Shown: positions 1 through 8,896 of the stretch, piece after piece
Position numbering within the stretch: the first letter of the stretch is position 1
Layout: every line of letters begins with the position of its first letter
Assembly: GCA_027451445.1 (NCBI GenBank)
Contig: DAIDJG010000589.1
Span: 1-38,338, forward strand
Length of the DNA stretch: 38,338 nt
Reading direction: 5' to 3'
From: Singulisphaera sp.
GTDB lineage: Bacteria; Planctomycetota; Planctomycetia; Isosphaerales; Isosphaeraceae
Notes under the pieces: model-generated
What the model was told of the DNA's origin: nothing
The model's database searches: none
The model's input: only the letters and a program-made list of their open reading frames with translations
Program-made: the position numbers and the translations under genes

Positions 1-1011
1 GTCGTGAAGGAGCGTCCCGGTCGTCATTATCCTCGCCCTAAAGACACGAAGACTCGGAATTTAGGATATGGGAGAAAGCAGCAGCCAGCCAAGTTAGCTC
101 GATGAAGCTTAGTGCCATTGGGACGGAGCCTCGCCCTCCCGGCTGTGCGCAGCGCAACTGCAAGGCGCTCTGGGTCTCAGCCCCACGGATCATGGTTTGC
201 CGCAGCGAACCACGCGCCTTGTCAGCGGTCATCCGTGATTGTTGACGAAAAACTTGCCACGCAAAAATCGCGCGAAACCCCGGAAAACACCGCATCGAAT
301 CACCATCGGGGGTGGCAAAAGCTAGCAAGTTACCCGGAGCATATAGAGTAGGGGGCGTGCTAGTCCCGGATCTTCGCGTTGTCCCGGGCAACGGATCCCG
401 TCGACGTTTCGATTCGACGGTGGCTCTTGAGTCCGTCGAATCACGGCAAGGCACAGTCCAGTCTCGCGTGGGACGCTACGGCAGGCGAGGGGTTACGATT
501 CATGAGGGACGCACTCAGCGCACATTCGAGGCAGATTACGCCGCGCTCGAACGCGCTTCATGTACGGGACGGTCGTGTCAGCTACGAGCGTGCGCAACGA
601 CGAGTCGGTCGCGATGACAGCCCAAAGCGACCGTGCGCATGTGCGCGCTCCATTCGGTAATTCGGAACCCCAAGGCTAACAAGGGGTTCCGAATTACCGA
701 ATGGGCGATTTGGCCAACTATTCGGAAGTTCAAGCGAGACAAAGAGTTATGGCAACGCATGAGATAGTAGGCAAAAAATGGCAGGCACAGGCCAGATCCG
801 ACGAACCGTGAAGGCACCGAGAGATTGGCTCCTTCAGCCGCCGTCGCGATTGGGCGGCACGGCGTGCGTCCAACATTCCCGGTGAGTGGTCGGGCGAGGA
901 TCGCAATTCGTTTTGGGACTGCCTCTCCGTCTTCGAGGTGCCTGTCCCCTTTTGGTAGGGTTTTTAAACTTCGCGTCACCGTTCGCCTCAAGTCTGCATG
1001 TGCGTTCTTAA
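1..1011. other. Left-end region without a convincing gene
   Basis: I see no recognisable protein here. The open frames are short, overlap on both strands, and their translations are rich in Arg/Ser/Pro with no domain or secondary-structure pattern. The 3' end of the AlkD-like gene lies at 1012. The only clear structure is the palindrome at 650-704. A related short AT-richer motif (ttcgga...) recurs at about 720. Confidence 0.5.
650..704. repeat. Perfect 22-bp-stem palindrome with 11-nt loop
   Basis: Positions 650-671 and 683-704 are exact reverse complements, separated by an 11-nt loop (672-682). The arms read cattcggtaattcgg... and ...ccgaattaccgaatg. No T-tract follows on either strand, so it is not a textbook intrinsic terminator. 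It may be a REP/MITE-like palindromic unit or a protein-binding site. The nearest gene, the AlkD-like gene, ends about 300 bp to the right and is transcribed towards it, so a role in ending that transcript is possible but not shown. Confidence 0.8.
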
Positions 1012-1749
1012 TCAAGCGCGGCGCTCGAGATACTCACGGCGCAGGGGTTCCGGAAAGCGCTCGATCGCGTACCGCAGGCTGGTCCGGGGCATCGCGAGAC
1101 CGTGTTGCCGGAGAAACGTTTCCAGCACCGGTTGATCGCGCTTGCCGACCTCGCGGAGCATCCAGCCGACGGCCTTGTGGATGAGGTCATGCCTATCCTT
1201 CAGAAGCTTATGAGCAATCGCGAGGGTGTCCGCGAAGTCGTGGCGGACGATGAACTCGTGAGTCGCCACGATGGCGATTCGGCGCTCCCAGAGAACGTCG
1301 GAGGCCGCCAGCCGGTGGAGGGGAGCGCGGTCTTTATCGGCGAGGTAGCCGCCCACGATCGACCGCGCGGAGGCGTCTACCAGGTCCCAGTTGTTGATGT
1401 GTCGCGTGTGGGCGAGATAGAGCTCGTAGACTTGCCGGCGCGTGTCGTCGTCGCCTTTCGCGACGTTGAGGACCAGAACGAGCAGCGCCAGCATCCGGTC
1501 TTCGTGCACGTCGGATTGCAGGAGGAGGACTAACTCGCTCATCGGCAAGCCGCGAACTTCGCGGGCGAGTTGGCGAAGCACCGGGACGCGGATTCCGAGA
1601 AAGACGTCTCCTTCGCCGTAGTCGCCGGGACCCGTCTTGAAGAACCGCGCGGCCAGTCGGGCGGCTTCGGGTGAACCCAGGGTACGCAGTTTTTCCTGGA
1701 CGACGCTCGCCCGTATGGCCTGGCTTGCGGCCCGTTTCGATGGATTCAT
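1012..1749 (-). CDS. DNA alkylation repair protein, AlkD-like HEAT-repeat glycosylase
   Basis: A 245-aa protein of the AlkD family, which excises alkylated bases such as 7-methylguanine and 3-methyladenine from DNA using a solenoid of HEAT-like helical repeats. It contains a central NNWDLVD segment (W121, D122), R157 in LWERRIAI, and HKAVGWMLREVGKR (W197), all hallmarks of the family. The length is normal for AlkD. The frame stays open upstream to about 2004, but the ATG at 1749 was chosen because homology begins here and the upstream stretch overlaps the divergent sigma-factor gene. It is divergent from the sigma/cytochrome gene across a 235-bp gap, so the two may share a regulatory region. 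Function is assigned from family motifs; substrate range is inferred. Confidence 0.9.
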   Translation of the reverse strand: MNPSKRAASQAIRASVVQEKLRTLGSPEAARLAARFFKTGPGDYGEGDVFLGIRVPVLRQLAREVRGLPMSELVLLLQSDVHEDRMLALLVLVLNVAKGDDDTRRQVYELYLAHTRHINNWDLVDASARSIVGGYLADKDRAPLHRLAASDVLWERRIAIVATHEFIVRHDFADTLAIAHKLLKDRHDLIHKAVGWMLREVGKRDQPVLETFLRQHGLAMPRTSLRYAIERFPEPLRREYLERRA

Positions 1750-1984
1750 GCTCTGAGCCTCAGGACACCAGCCTGCCGCCACGCCGTGTCGGACAGGGCG
1801 AGTGTAGGGGCCGTAACGACGCTGGGCAAGACCGCTCTCGACGGCGTGGGGTATCCCGAGCGACAGTCCTCCGCGCCGACGAAATTCGGGGAAAGTCCGC
1901 GCGGGCGGTGAGAATTGAAATAGCGCGAACGCACCGACCCAGTAGTATGACAGAGACTCCTGTCGTTCTATGGAGGTCGTCAAC

Positions 1985-4678
1985 ATGGCGAACGCACAAT
2001 CCAAGGCACTCCCGAAACGGTCGCCGGAGTTGCCGCATGTGGGAATGAGCGACGGTCAACTGCTGGCCCGATTCAGCGCGGGGCGAGACGAGGCGTCCGA
2101 GAGGTCGTTCTCCGTCCTGGTTCACCGGCACGGGCCGATGGTGTTACGCGTGTGCCTCCAGATTCTCGGCGACCGGCATCGCGCCGAGGACGCATTCCAG
2201 GCGACGTTCCTGGTCCTGGCGCGCAAGGCTGGCTCGATCCGGCAGCCGGAATTGCTGGGCAACTGGCTCTACGGGGTGGCCTTGCGTACGGCGTGGGAGG
2301 CGAGAATGCGCGACGGTCGCAGGCAACAGCACGAAGCCTCTGCCTCGGAACTACTCGACGGCGAGCCGGTCGGCAATTCCCCCGCACCTGAGGCGCTGGT
2401 GATGCGCGGCGAAGAATTCGAGGTACTCCACGAAGAAGTTTCGCAATTGCCCGACCGTTATCGTGTCCCCGTGGTGCTCTGTGAAATGGAGGGCCTGACC
2501 TATCAAGAGGCAGCCCAACGGATGCGCTGTCCGGTGAACACGATCGGCGTACGGCTGAAGCGCGCCCGAGAGCGGCTCCGCGTACGCTTGATTCGGCGCG
2601 GCATCCTGCCCGCGGCTGGCTTGACGAGCGCCTTTTTCGCCGTCGAGGGCGCAACGGCGTGGCTACCGGCACCCCTGGTCGATTCCACGGCTCGCGCCGC
2701 CTCGGAGTTCGCCGCGAGCGATGTGGCTGCGGCGGAGGTCGTTTCGGCATCGGTCGTTGCGATCGCGGAGGCGGTCCTCAAAACGATGGCTCTGGCCCGG
2801 ATCAAACTGGCGACGAGTTCCGTCCTGATCGTCGGCCTCACCGCCGCCGTCGGGACGTGGTGCGCGTTCCATCATCCGCGCACCACACCACAGGAAGAGC
2901 AACGGGCCGTCTCCTCAGTCGCTGCGGCATCTGCGGTCCAACCGCCAGAGATCACGGTGCCGGCCCCGCGGTCGGCTCCGGTGCCCCCTCAACCCGCCGC
3001 CGGTTCGCCGACGCTCGAAAAGCCCGAGGTCGCCAAGGTCGAAGATAGACCGGAATCGAAGGCGAAACCTGACGGACGGGTCATCCGGGTTGACGAGCGG
3101 CGTCCTGTCCGCGATGAGGTCGCACGGGGCGAGTTGCTGTTCATGAAGGAGTGGGTGCCGGGCGACCCGATGAGCCCGGATGGCGACGGCCTGGGTCCCC
3201 TCTTCAACGAAACGTCGTGCGTGGGCTGCCACGGCCTTGGCGCTCCGGGAGGAGCAGGGCCGGACGGCAAGAATGTTGTCATGATTACCGCGTTGTCCGC
3301 GGACGGACGGGCCGTGTCACGGGACCTCAGTCGAATTCATCCCGGCTTGCGGAAAGCGCGCAGCACGGTGCTTCACCGGTATGGGACCGATCCAGCCTAC
3401 GCACTCTGGCGTCAAAGGCTCTACGAGAATCAGAACAACGAACAGAACGACCCCGATCAGAACGGCAAAGTCGACCCTGTCACAACTCGCATCCGAAAGG
3501 CCGCGGCACGGACTGTTCTGCACAGCCGGATGAACGACCGAACGCAGGCCCTGCGACCCGAGCCGAACGTGAGTCTCAGGCTCAGCGAACGGAACACCCC
3601 CGCGTTGTTCGGCGCAGGGTTGATCGATGCGATTCCCTCCGAAGTGCTGATCTACGAGGCCGAAAACCAGCCCGAGGGCGTGCGGGGGCGTGTCAGCCAC
3701 GATGCGTTGGGGCGTGTCGGCCGCTTCGGCTGGAAGGCGCAGATCACCAATCTCCACGAATTCGTCCGAGGCGCATGTGCGGGCGAGCTCGGTCTGGAAG
3801 TGCCTGGACATTCGCAGCCCGCCTCGCCGGTCGCTCCCAACGCGAAGCCGAAGGGCCTCGACATGACCGATCCGGAATGCGATGCCCTCGTGGCGTACGT
3901 CCGAGCCCTCCCCGCACCGGTTGTCGTCGACCCATCCGGACCGCAGGGGACGAGAGATATGGTCGATGGACGTCGGCTCTTCGCCGAAGCCGGCTGCGCG
4001 ACGTGCCATGCCCCCTCGCTCGGAGACGTGCGCGGCATTTACAGCGACTTGTTGCTCCACGACCTGGGCCCGAGTTTGAACGACGCGGGCATCTACTACG
4101 AGAGCCCCGGGTTCGTGTCCGGCGGCGGTCCACGTCCGGGCGAGTGGCGCACACCACCCTTGTGGGGATTCCGCGATTCGGGACCCTACCTCCACGACGG
4201 CCGAGCCCAAACTCTCGAAGAGGCCGTCGCGCTCCACGGAGGCCAGGGGGCCAAGTCGGCCCGCGCGTTCTTTGAGCTGACTGAGAAGGAGCGATTTCAG
4301 ATCGAGACGTTCCTGAAGTCGCTCGTCGCACCGTCGTCGAGGGCCACGCGCGGAGTCATGCTCGCGGCCGAACTGGAAGCGAGGATCCTTCCGGATGACA
4401 TCCGGGCGGCCGAGCTCCACGTCCGCAAGCAGCGCGAGTCCGTCGCCGCTCGTGAAGAGCAAAAGCACCGCGAGGAACTGGAGAGACAGCGCGTTGAAGA
4501 GGCGCGACGGCGAGCGCAGGCGCAGTACCCGATCGCAATTAACCTCGACAAAATGGGGAAGACCGAAGGGGCGCTCGAATTCTATCGATCCATCGCACGC
4601 GATGCTCCGGATACGGAAGAAGGGCGATTGGCCGGTGCGCGAATCGCCGAAATGAAAAAACTTGCTGAGGCGCGCTGA
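1985..4678 (+). CDS. ECF-type sigma factor fused to di-haem cytochrome c oxidoreductase domain
   Basis: An 897-aa multidomain protein. Residues ~35-110 form sigma-70 region 2 (RAEDAFQATFLVLARKA, GNWLYGVALRTAW). Residues ~140-195 form region 4 with a helix-turn-helix (GLTYQEAAQRMRCPVNTI). One transmembrane helix follows at ~277-297 (SSVLIVGLTAAVGTW), then a Pro/Ala-rich linker. The C-terminal part has two c-type haem sites, CVGCH (412-416) and CATCH (671-675), and ends with a YLHDGRAQTLEEAV block typical of DHOR/di-haem oxidoreductases. A charged coiled coil and a TPR-like tail (~790-897) close the protein. The ATG at 1985 was preferred over 1970 because GGAGG (1972-1976) lies 8 nt upstream of it. 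The topology implies a cytoplasmic sigma part and a periplasmic haem part. Planctomycetes are known for sigma factors with long C-terminal extensions; redox sensing is inference. Confidence 0.88.
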   Translation: MANAQSKALPKRSPELPHVGMSDGQLLARFSAGRDEASERSFSVLVHRHGPMVLRVCLQILGDRHRAEDAFQATFLVLARKAGSIRQPELLGNWLYGVALRTAWEARMRDGRRQQHEASASELLDGEPVGNSPAPEALVMRGEEFEVLHEEVSQLPDRYRVPVVLCEMEGLTYQEAAQRMRCPVNTIGVRLKRARERLRVRLIRRGILPAAGLTSAFFAVEGATAWLPAPLVDSTARAASEFAASDVAAAEVVSASVVAIAEAVLKTMALARIKLATSSVLIVGLTAAVGTWCAFHHPRTTPQEEQRAVSSVAAASAVQPPEITVPAPRSAPVPPQPAAGSPTLEKPEVAKVEDRPESKAKPDGRVIRVDERRPVRDEVARGELLFMKEWVPGDPMSPDGDGLGPLFNETSCVGCHGLGAPGGAGPDGKNVVMITALSADGRAVSRDLSRIHPGLRKARSTVLHRYGTDPAYALWRQRLYENQNNEQNDPDQNGKVDPVTTRIRKAAARTVLHSRMNDRTQALRPEPNVSLRLSERNTPALFGAGLIDAIPSEVLIYEAENQPEGVRGRVSHDALGRVGRFGWKAQITNLHEFVRGACAGELGLEVPGHSQPASPVAPNAKPKGLDMTDPECDALVAYVRALPAPVVVDPSGPQGTRDMVDGRRLFAEAGCATCHAPSLGDVRGIYSDLLLHDLGPSLNDAGIYYESPGFVSGGGPRPGEWRTPPLWGFRDSGPYLHDGRAQTLEEAVALHGGQGAKSARAFFELTEKERFQIETFLKSLVAPSSRATRGVMLAAELEARILPDDIRAAELHVRKQRESVAAREEQKHREELERQRVEEARRRAQAQYPIAINLDKMGKTEGALEFYRSIARDAPDTEEGRLAGARIAEMKKLAEAR

Positions 4679-4712
4679 ACGCTCTTCAAGGGATGGAGCG
4701 ACGGCGATCCTC

Positions 4713-5714
4713 TTACGATGCCGTCGGCTGATCCTCCCAAACCGAACAGAGGAACGCCGCGATCTGGGGGACCAAGGCGTCCCCCTTTGCCGTGAATTCA
4801 AAACCGTGGCTCGCCCCTGGAACGAGCACCAGCCGGTTCGTATCTCCCGCAGTCGACAGAGCTTTGGAGAGCTCGACGGCCTGCGAGCAGGGAACGATAC
4901 TATCGGCAAGTCCCTGCATGATCATCATCGGGGGATCACCAGCGGTGACATGCGACACAGGGGAAGCGTCGGCGTAGACGAGTGGCAACTGTGCGGGGGT
5001 TCCGCCGAGGTATTGCTCGACAGCCAGCGCACCGATGCGGCTCTCGGCGTCGAGTAGAGCGAGATCGGTCGGCGCATAGAACGCGATCACCGCGTCAACT
5101 CGCGCGGACACGTCCGATGTGGTCCCCTTGGACGGATTGATCACCGGATCGTTGGGATCGGTACCCAACAGCGCCGCCAGGTGTCCGCCAGCGGACTCGC
5201 CCATGGCAACGATGCGCGACGTGTCGAAATGATACGAGCTCGCGTTCGTGCGCACCCAGCGAACGGCATTCTGAACGTCGATGAAGTTCGCCGGCCAGCT
5301 TGGTGCTCCAGGAGCCGAAAGCGTGTAGTTCGGTGCGACGACCACATAGCCCCTCGAGACGAACCGGGCGGCGACTTTCGGGCCGTATTCTTCTCTGTCA
5401 AACTTCCGCCAGCCCCCGCCGTGAATCGCGACGATTACGGGCCACCCGCCCGGGGGCGGAGTGCCGCGCGGCTCGTACACGTCGAGAAGCTCAACGCGCC
5501 CGCTTACATCCTCATACTCAACGTTCCGAACAACGTGTGAACGCCCGTGTTGAGGCCGTTGCGACATTGCGATGGTACCGGGCACGCCCATCGTTGTCGG
5601 CGACAGCACGTTTGCCGAGAGGAGTAAACGGAGTTCACAACCTTCCAACCCCGAAAGGCTTACGGTGTGCGCACGGCGCCGCCTGGCTCGGGTGGAGCGG
5701 CGAAACGTTGGCAT
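4713..5714 (-). CDS. Exported alpha/beta-hydrolase (BD-FAE/carboxylesterase-like)
   Basis: A 333-aa serine hydrolase. It has the oxyanion motif HGGGW (98-102), the nucleophile elbow GESAGG with Ser174, and probable acid and base Asp271 (GLADSIVP) and His303 (GASHGF), the classical triad order of esterase/lipase family enzymes. The N-terminus is Arg-rich and followed by LEGCELRLLLSA (23-34), resembling the short LEPR-XLL-type motif found at the start of many planctomycete exported proteins, so a surface or periplasmic location is likely. The ATG at 5714 has AAGGA 9 nt upstream; an open frame continues further up to 5831 without support. It converges on the sigma/cytochrome gene with a 34-bp gap. 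The ester substrate is not predictable. Confidence 0.85.
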   Translation of the reverse strand: MPTFRRSTRARRRRAHTVSLSGLEGCELRLLLSANVLSPTTMGVPGTIAMSQRPQHGRSHVVRNVEYEDVSGRVELLDVYEPRGTPPPGGWPVIVAIHGGGWRKFDREEYGPKVAARFVSRGYVVVAPNYTLSAPGAPSWPANFIDVQNAVRWVRTNASSYHFDTSRIVAMGESAGGHLAALLGTDPNDPVINPSKGTTSDVSARVDAVIAFYAPTDLALLDAESRIGALAVEQYLGGTPAQLPLVYADASPVSHVTAGDPPMMIMQGLADSIVPCSQAVELSKALSTAGDTNRLVLVPGASHGFEFTAKGDALVPQIAAFLCSVWEDQPTAS

Positions 5715-5881
5715 GTCCGGTGGTCCTTGCAGCACGTGCCCCCGGTGGACGTAGAGGCCGAACGAGTCCGGGGAGAGGTTGAGCCGCGAATCGCGGTGCC
5801 GAAGTGTTCCACGCGGATCCCTGGAACGCAAACACAGCGCTCAAACCATCAAAGCGCAGTGCGTCCAAGGACGCGAGCGGC

Positions 5882-7171
5882 TCAGGGGGTACCCATCGCG
5901 TAGTACGAGAGCAAGCTCGTGAGCCCGATCAACATGCCGACCACCGTCCGAATCGCTCGCCCTGCCGTCGACTGGGCGTACGAATCACCGACGAGCACCA
6001 TTGTCCCGCTCGCCAATGCCGTATAACGGCTGGAGAACTGGTGCGTGATCTTTCCCGGCGCGATCACCATCAACAGCATCACCGCACACAGAAAGAGCCA
6101 GTTGGTGTCGCGTCGTCGTTCATAGAGGTGCTTGAGCGAGCAAACGAAAAACAAGGCCGCGAGGCCAAGCATGGCACTCCCCGCGAGCCGCGGGACGACC
6201 ACGCTGAAAATTGCCGGCAGCCGCGCCACGACCGACCGTGCGACGTGGATTTCCACCATCGCGGTCAAGCCGTTCAGCAATACGACCACGCCGCCAATCA
6301 GCACGATCCAACGCGCCCTGAGAGCAAACCAACCCGGCGCGAGGATCAGCATCGCGGTCGCCGCGTAGGCGAACGAGAGCATCATGTTGTAGAGCGAAAA
6401 GCTCGAAGTGCTGACCGGTACCGCGGAGTGCGGAGGCGTCAGCCCGCCCCAAACCGCCAGCACCGGTGCCGCGATGAGCAGCGTCCCACTGACGAACGCC
6501 GCAATCAGTCGAATCGACCGTCGCCAGTCGGTCCCCACAAGAAACGGCAATGCGCCGAGCATGACCAGCACGGGAGCGCGGCTCAAGAACGCCGAGCCCA
6601 GGGCCATCCCACCGCCAAAGGCCGCAATGAGTGCTGCTGCCGTACGCTCGGAACTGCTGTTGCGTGCCCAAAGGAGCAGGTAGACACTAAGCGTTGATAG
6701 AAACAACGCAGGCAGTTCCGTCAGAACCAACCCCGTCAGGACCCAAATAAACGGTACGCCGATGAGCGTCAGGCTCGTACTCAGCGGCTGCGCCGAGCCG
6801 AGCAAGCGCAATGTGCGATAAGTTAAAAACGTCGTGAAGGCGAGCAAGACCGGGTTGACCAGACGAATCAGAGGCGGCTTCAAGCCGGTCCACGGTTCCA
6901 AAGCCCAATGGAGTACGTTGTGGAGCAACCCAGCCGGTTCGGGATAGAGGCGCAGGAATGCCAGACTCAAGCCGTGCTGCTTCAAGAGCGCAATGGGTTT
7001 GAGGTAGAGCGGTTCATCGTAGATCAAACGTGCGCGCGAAAGTGCTGCCAGGCCGAAAAGGATGAGAAACCCGAGCGTGCAGACAACGATCGTGAGCCAC
7101 GGAGTGACTCGCGAGAGCCGGATCGATGTCGTTTCGCCGCCAACGCGAGCCGGGATGGTGATCGAGGCCAT
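5882..7171 (-). CDS. Multi-pass membrane protein, GT-C glycosyltransferase-like
   Basis: A 429-aa integral membrane protein with about ten hydrophobic segments. The first helix (~25-45) is followed by a loop with LIYDEPLYL (Asp52, Glu53). An acidic pair in the first extracytoplasmic loop, followed by a helix-rich hydrophobic body, is typical of GT-C enzymes such as PMT/ArnT-like dolichol- or undecaprenyl-phosphate-sugar transferases. I cannot identify the donor or acceptor, and the C-terminal periplasmic domain often seen in ArnT is absent. The ATG at 7171 precedes MASITIPARV; frame upstream of it is open but looks non-coding. No obvious Shine-Dalgarno is visible. It is a lone gene between the hydrolase and the amidotransferase-like gene, with over 150 bp on each side. 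Confidence 0.7.
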   Translation of the reverse strand: MASITIPARVGGETTSIRLSRVTPWLTIVVCTLGFLILFGLAALSRARLIYDEPLYLKPIALLKQHGLSLAFLRLYPEPAGLLHNVLHWALEPWTGLKPPLIRLVNPVLLAFTTFLTYRTLRLLGSAQPLSTSLTLIGVPFIWVLTGLVLTELPALFLSTLSVYLLLWARNSSSERTAAALIAAFGGGMALGSAFLSRAPVLVMLGALPFLVGTDWRRSIRLIAAFVSGTLLIAAPVLAVWGGLTPPHSAVPVSTSSFSLYNMMLSFAYAATAMLILAPGWFALRARWIVLIGGVVVLLNGLTAMVEIHVARSVVARLPAIFSVVVPRLAGSAMLGLAALFFVCSLKHLYERRRDTNWLFLCAVMLLMVIAPGKITHQFSSRYTALASGTMVLVGDSYAQSTAGRAIRTVVGMLIGLTSLLSYYAMGTP

Positions 7172-7374
7172 GAGGGAGTCTCGAGGGTGGAGATCGTGAA
7201 GAGCAGGGGGGCGAGACGATTCGAACAGCCGGATACGAGCTTGGGGTGAGGCGAGCTGGGTCCGTGGCCGCCGAGGGTGGACCGTGGCGAGGAATGGGTC
7301 CAAGGGCCGGAGCCGGCACACCCACGTCCTTGCGGGAATGCCGATTCCGGCCCTTATTTGTGCGGGGGCGAGGG

Positions 7375-8139
7375 CTAGCCTGCCTTCGCCAGGGAGAAGC
7401 TCGGCTGCGACGCGCCGGTGTAGGCTGCGGCCGCGGCGGTGAACGCTTCAATCAATTGCATGTCGAGGGAGATGTTCCCCTCGTTCTCGGGGTGCCACTG
7501 CACGCCGACGACCCACCAGGATTGATCCTTCCCCTCAAAGGCCTCGATCAGCCCGTCGGGGGCGAGTGCGCCACAGCGGAAGATCGGCGCGAGCTTGCGA
7601 ATCCCTTGGTGGTGGTAGCTGTTGACCCGGATTTCGCCCGGGCCGTAGATCTCCTCCATGCGCGTTCCCGCTTCCATGATCACGGTGTGGCGGTGGGCGC
7701 CTCCTTGCGGATCACGGTGCGGAATGCCGCGCGGCATGTCTTCGGGCAGGTGGAGATAGATCCCACCGCCGTTGACCACGTTCAATTCCTGCATCCCCAG
7801 GCCAATTCCCAGCACCGGCATCTTGCGCTGCTGGACGAGCTTGCAGAGCAGGCGGTCCGACGTCTCCCGGCGCTCGGGGACGACGGTCACGGAGGGATGT
7901 GGCGACAGCCCCATCTTCTTGGGGTCGAGATCGTCGCCGCCCGTGAGCAGCACGCCGTCGAGCCGGTCGAGGATCGGCGCGAGGTCTTGCTCCTTGGTGA
8001 GCGGCGGAATCATAACGGGAAGCGCGTTCGCGGAAAGGATCACATCGTAGTAGCCGCTGTGCATGAAACTGTGGGGGGTGCGGCCCTTGGCGTTGGCACG
8101 ATAATCGGTGTTGATTCCGATGAGTGGCCGATCCTTCAT
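7375..8139 (-). CDS. Gamma-glutamyl-GABA hydrolase-like (peptidase C26) protein lacking the Cys nucleophile
   Basis: A 254-aa class-I glutamine-amidotransferase-fold protein of the PuuD/peptidase C26 type. It starts MKDRPLIGI, has LLTGGDDLDP near 65-73, and carries the catalytic His-x-Glu as VQWHPE (His216, Glu218). Relatives have a Cys in the GxCxG nucleophile elbow; here the motif reads VLGIGLGMQELN, so residue 113 is Gly (codon GGC). The protein therefore probably cannot perform the usual gamma-glutamyl hydrolysis and may be a binding protein or a pseudo-enzyme. The ATG at 8139 has AAGGAAGGA about 9 nt upstream. It is a lone gene, divergent from the SGNH hydrolase across 757 bp. Family assignment is firm; function is open. 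Confidence 0.85.
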   Translation of the reverse strand: MKDRPLIGINTDYRANAKGRTPHSFMHSGYYDVILSANALPVMIPPLTKEQDLAPILDRLDGVLLTGGDDLDPKKMGLSPHPSVTVVPERRETSDRLLCKLVQQRKMPVLGIGLGMQELNVVNGGGIYLHLPEDMPRGIPHRDPQGGAHRHTVIMEAGTRMEEIYGPGEIRVNSYHHQGIRKLAPIFRCGALAPDGLIEAFEGKDQSWWVVGVQWHPENEGNISLDMQLIEAFTAAAAAYTGASQPSFSLAKAG

Positions 8140-8896
8140 GGTTGGCGTCCTTCCTTGCGTTGGCGTCAGCGAAATCCGTTCGATGACCGCCTCGAAGCCA
8201 GCCGCGCGGTCCTCCATGAACCACGTTCCTCGGCCAACCCCATCTGAGGCGGAGCCAGGGCAGGGGGCAACGCGTCACGGACGACCGCAGGCGCGAGTCC
8301 CCGGGAATTTCGGGCGCGGACGTTGGACGAGAGAACTCCCGCCCGCGGAGCCGCAGTCTACAACCTGATCTTTTGTCAAAGGGTGTGAAGCAGTGTTGAG
8401 GGGACCAATCGCGATTGATCGACGTTTCGCCTCGTGTTCGAGGCAAGGGGAAGTCTAGCCGCGGCGCGCGCGGGACTCAAGAAAAAAAGCCTGCGTTCAG
8501 GCTCTTTTTTCGAAAAACCCGCCTGCTTTCACGATTCGGGAAGACAGGGTGTCGAAATGCCTTGCATCAGCAAGCGAAAGGGTGATCGTCCGTCCCCTCA
8601 GGAAGCCGCGCCAGGTAAGTCGATTGCTCTCTTTCCCGTCGAATGGGAACCGAAAACCCGTATCTTACAAGCGTCAGATTGGCCGCCGAGGCGAGTTGCT
8701 TTAGACGGAGAAACGCTACGACACCCGAGCGCTACGGGTTCCGATCGATCCTGCCTTCGATCGTGTTCGAGCGATTGCGCGGATTGTGTCGGCGCGTTTC
8801 TGAGCCGCGCCACAGCCTCGATCATGAAAGGGCGCAACCAGCCCGATCGTATCTTCGAAGCGGGTTCAGCGTGCGCCGGTCCGCGGACCGTCGACC
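8140..8896. other. 757-bp divergent intergenic region
   Basis: This lies between two divergently transcribed genes. It should hold both promoters, but I cannot assign them with confidence. It contains a strong bidirectional terminator (8482-8510) and a small hairpin at 8430-8445 (gcctcg-tgtt-cgaggc). A frame open from 8434 into the next gene is out of phase with that gene and rich in Arg/Ser, so it is not considered coding. Confidence 0.5.
8482..8510. terminator. Bidirectional intrinsic terminator with no obvious client gene
   Basis: A run of seven A is followed by the stem AGCCTG (8488-8493), loop cgtt, stem CAGGCT (8498-8503), one C, and six T (8505-8510). Read on either strand it gives a 6-bp stem with a U-tract. 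Both neighbouring genes are transcribed away from it, so no known coding transcript ends here. It may terminate an unannotated small RNA or act as a leader attenuator. Confidence 0.75.

Noticed and set aside
38-454. A 138-codon minus-strand open frame at the left end
   Set aside because: No ribosome-binding site, no recognisable family, and competing frames on the other strand.
3317-4909. A 530-codon minus-strand open frame
   Set aside because: It is antisense to the sigma/cytochrome gene, whose motifs are unmistakable; the long frame reflects high GC.
5804-6697. A 297-codon plus-strand open frame
   Set aside because: Antisense to the GT-C-like membrane protein; charged, low-complexity translation with no domain.
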